Shown here: in pieces, positions 5,561 through 7,065 of the stretch
Numbering within the stretch: position 1 is the first letter of the stretch
Layout of the letters: each line of letters opens with the position of its first letter
NCBI GenBank assembly: GCA_035693105.1
Contig: DASSHC010000503.1
Coordinates: 1-7,065 of the forward strand
Origin: DASSHC01 sp035693105
GTDB taxonomy: Bacteria; Chloroflexota; Chloroflexia; Thermomicrobiales; Thermomicrobiaceae
Direction: 5' to 3'
Length of the DNA: 7,065 nucleotides
Program-made: the position numbers and the translations under genes
Notes under the pieces: model-generated
What the model was told of the DNA's origin: nothing
The model's database searches: none
What the model saw: only the letters and a program-made list of their open reading frames with translations

Positions 5561-6766
5561 AGAACCGGTTTCCTCCATCCGTCGGCCGACGTAGGCTTCG
5601 GCGATGCGGGTGGCCTCGCCGTAGACGAAGCGGATCGGCAATCCGGTCTCGTGGGCGATGGCCAGGCAGTCGGCGTACTCGGGCACGGCGTCGAGCACGC
5701 GGCCGTGCCAGAGCTTGAGCTTGACGCGCACCTCGCCCCAGCGGGTGACGACCTCCTCCACCCGGCGCCCCGCCTTGGTGCGGTCGATGGGCAGGGCGCG
5801 CACGCCGAGGGTGGAGCTGTTCTCGATCAGGACGCGGTCGAGTTCGGTACGGTCGGCGGCGGTGCAGATGACGCTGACTTTCGTCGCCGGGCGGCCGCGC
5901 TTCATGATGATCGGCGTCAGGAAGACGTCGAGCGCGCCGGCAGCGAAGAGGCGCTCGATCAGTGGCTCGTAGAACTCGGGGTTCATGTCGTCGATGTTGG
6001 TCTCCAGCAGCAGCTCGCTGGGGCCGTCGTCGCCGGGGATGTCTGCTGCGTCGTCCAACTCGCCCAGCCAGAGGCGCAGCGCGTTGGGCCAGGGCAGCTC
6101 GCGCCGGCCGAAGCCGTAGCCGACGGACGACGCGCGCAGCGTGGGGCGCTCGAAGCGGGCCAGGCGCGTCAGCACCGCCGCGCCGGTGGGAGTCAGCAGC
6201 TCGGCTTCGATCTCGCGTGCCACGGTCGGCGCGCCGCTCGCCGCCAGCAGTTGGGCCGTGGCGGGAGCCGGCACCGGCAGCAGGCCATGCTGGGTCGAGA
6301 CGAAGCCGCTGCCCAGGCTGAGCGGTCCAGAGTAGACCGCCTCGATGCCGAGCAAGTACAGCCCCGCCGCCGCGCCGACCACATCGACGATCGAATCGAC
6401 CGCGCCCACCTCGTGAAAGTGCACCTCGTCGATGGGAACGCCGTGGACGCGCCCCTCGGCCTCGGCCAGCGCGCCGAAGATGTCGAGCGCGCGTTGACGC
6501 ACCGGGTCGGGCAGGCCCGCGCGCTCGAGCAGCGCCCGGATGTCGCGCCAGGCGCGCGGCGGCTGCGCGCCTTCGACGCGCACACTGACCCGCGTGCCGG
6601 AGACGCCGTGCTGCGTCACCCGCTCGGCCGTCAGCTCGTAGCCGCCGAGGTCGAGCCCGGCCAGCGCGCCGCGCAGGGCATCCAGCGACAGCCCCACATC
6701 GACCAGCGCGCCGAGGATCATGTCGCCGCTGGCGCCGGAGTAGGGGTCGAAATAGGCGATGGGCAC
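5531..6766 (-). CDS. larC: LarC: nickel insertion protein for the nickel-pincer nucleotide (NPN) cofactor
   Basis: 411-residue LarC. The enzyme uses CTP to insert nickel into pyridinium-3,5-bisthiocarboxylic acid mononucleotide, giving the nickel-pincer nucleotide of lactate racemase LarA and its homologues. Visible: N-terminal DPYSGASGDMILGAL (7-21), HFHEVGAVDSIVDVVGAAAG (116-135), LTPTGAA (191-197), NIDDMNPEFYEPL (257-269), FLTPIIMKRGRPATK (282-296) and SSTLGVR (317-323). Here the N- and C-terminal halves form one uninterrupted reading frame, unlike Lactiplantibacillus, where larC1 and larC2 are joined by frameshifting. The GTG start at 6766 is the first plausible start and has GAGAGGAG (6776-6783) upstream; the next in-frame Met is at residue 16, inside a conserved motif. 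The last residues (ETGSPSPRIGRGG) derive from a repeat and are not expected in the family. No larA, larB or larE is visible, so its partner enzyme must be elsewhere. Confidence 0.95.
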   Translation of the reverse strand: MPIAYFDPYSGASGDMILGALVDVGLSLDALRGALAGLDLGGYELTAERVTQHGVSGTRVSVRVEGAQPPRAWRDIRALLERAGLPDPVRQRALDIFGALAEAEGRVHGVPIDEVHFHEVGAVDSIVDVVGAAAGLYLLGIEAVYSGPLSLGSGFVSTQHGLLPVPAPATAQLLAASGAPTVAREIEAELLTPTGAAVLTRLARFERPTLRASSVGYGFGRRELPWPNALRLWLGELDDAADIPGDDGPSELLLETNIDDMNPEFYEPLIERLFAAGALDVFLTPIIMKRGRPATKVSVICTAADRTELDRVLIENSSTLGVRALPIDRTKAGRRVEEVVTRWGEVRVKLKLWHGRVLDAVPEYADCLAIAHETGLPIRFVYGEATRIAEAYVGRRMEETGSPSPRIGRGG

Positions 6767-6775
6767 GGCGCGGCG

Positions 6776-6783
6776 CTCCTCTC
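6776..6783 (-). promoter_or_regulatory. Shine-Dalgarno site of larC
   Basis: GAGAGGAG on the minus strand, ending 9 nt before GTG 6766. It is slightly distant but the only good site, and supports the GTG start. Confidence 0.5.
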
Positions 6784-6890
6784 AGGTGCAGACCAATCGG
6801 GGTGATCTGTTGCCTGTTTTGGCTGACTGATGCTGATTCTCAGGAGTTGATCGGTTCGTAGTGGAGCATTGTCGGCTAAGTGCCGCTGCA
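6784..6890. other. Lower-GC intergenic stretch upstream of larC
   Basis: Visibly less GC-rich than the genes (for example TGTTGCCTGTTTTGGCTGACTGATGCTGATTC broken by no clear frame). It should contain the larC promoter on the minus strand, but I see no well-spaced -35/-10 pair. The composition change coincides with entry into the tandem repeat and palindrome, so it may mark the edge of a different genomic segment. Confidence 0.4.
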
Positions 6891-6953
6891 TCGACACGAT
6901 TCACACGTCGTTTGACACGGTTCACACGTCGTTTGACACGGTTCACACGTCGC
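6891..6953. repeat. Three tandem copies of a 21-bp unit
   Basis: Units at 6891-6911, 6912-6932 and 6933-6953. The middle unit begins TTGACACGGTTCACAC and ends GTCGT. The first differs at two positions (TCGACACGATTCACAC) and the third at its last base. Each unit itself contains two similar halves, TTGACACG and TTCACACG, suggesting a 10/11-bp sub-repeat. Read on the minus strand it would give heptads of VNRVKRR, but no credible gene contains it. Confidence 0.9.
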
Positions 6954-7065
6954 TGGCGACATATCAGGCACGAAGCAGTGTTTCGAGCGTACACGTGTAC
7001 GCTCGAAACACTGCTTCGTGCCTGATATGTCGCCAGCGACGTGTGAACCGTGTCAAACGACGTGT
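6924..7065. repeat. Perfect spacer-less palindrome, 71-nt arms, running to the window end
   Basis: Positions 6924-6994 are the exact reverse complement of 6995-7065, with the axis between 6994 and 6995 in ACAC|GTGT. All 71 pairs match. The right arm mirrors the end of the tandem repeat (7036-7065), the CGCTGGCGACATATCAGG segment and the GCAGTGTTTCGAGCGTACAC segment next to the axis. The palindrome stops only because the window stops, so the true arms may be longer. Confidence 0.97.

Noticed and set aside
5246..6805. Very long plus-strand open frame (519 codons) opposite larC and overlapping the deacetylase
   Set aside because: It overlaps two well-supported genes in other frames, reads through the repeat, and has a composition typical of GC-rich antisense shadow frames.
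6933..6965. Promoter with TTGACA -35 in the tandem repeat
   Set aside because: TTGACA occurs in each unit because of the repeat, and no TATAAT-like hexamer lies 16-18 nt downstream; the AT-rich ATATCA is too far.
6782..6994. Minus-strand frame with VNRVKRR heptads
   Set aside because: It starts at the palindrome axis, is just the translated 21-bp tandem repeat plus intergenic DNA, and has no supported ribosome site.
6891..7065. CRISPR-like array
   Set aside because: The 21-bp units are directly adjacent with no spacers, and the rest is an inverted copy, not further direct repeats.
6924..7065. Simple bidirectional transcription terminator
   Set aside because: Arms of 71 nt with no loop or T-tract are far longer than terminators, and the structure mirrors neighbouring tandem repeats.

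Overview
The window is GC-rich (roughly two thirds G+C by eye, not counted). It holds seven protein-coding genes in compact, overlapping arrangements. Two families of intergenic interspersed repeats are present, one tri-partite GC-rich type and one 'GGATCC..TCGACTGCGCTC' type. Both are the kind common in Chloroflexota and some other environmental bacteria. Together with an F420-dependent luciferase-like oxidoreductase of the MSMEG_2256 type and generally GC-rich coding, this suggests a Chloroflexota-like soil or thermophile lineage (Thermomicrobia or a relative). That placement is an inference and could be wrong.

Left part, minus strand (reading right to left). An MFS exporter (2349-3569), an 84-residue unknown protein (2092-2346) and a phytoene-desaturase-like FAD oxidoreductase (615-2099) form a tightly coupled operon. 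The first two genes are separated by 2 nt; the next pair overlaps in an ATGGATGA arrangement. After a 154-nt gap carrying a repeat comes the N-terminal part of an F420-dependent LLM oxidoreductase (1-460), cut by the window edge. The exporter plus oxidoreductases could act in modifying and exporting a small hydrophobic compound, but no substrate can be read from the sequence.

Middle. A 314-nt gap (3570-3883) separates the leftward operon from a rightward two-gene operon and contains an imperfect inverted pair of a 30-nt repeat. The rightward operon encodes an alpha/beta hydrolase (3884-4726) and a NodB/CE4-type deacetylase-like amidohydrolase (4719-5534). These genes overlap by 8 nt and both use GTG starts with good Shine-Dalgarno sites.

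Right part. larC (5531-6766, minus), a nickel-pincer-cofactor maturation gene, runs tail-to-tail into the deacetylase. The two stop codons overlap by 4 nt inside a repeat copy that supplies the C-terminal residues of both proteins. Beyond larC the base composition drops, a 21-bp tandem repeat appears, and the window ends in a perfect, spacer-less palindrome of 142 bp (71-nt arms). That is the most striking structure here and is either a real fold-back or hairpin end, or an assembly fold-back.

No rRNA, tRNA, CRISPR array, transposase or recognisable defence system was seen. The genes look like ordinary chromosomal metabolism. The unusual material is the repeats, especially their invasion of coding ends, and the terminal palindrome.
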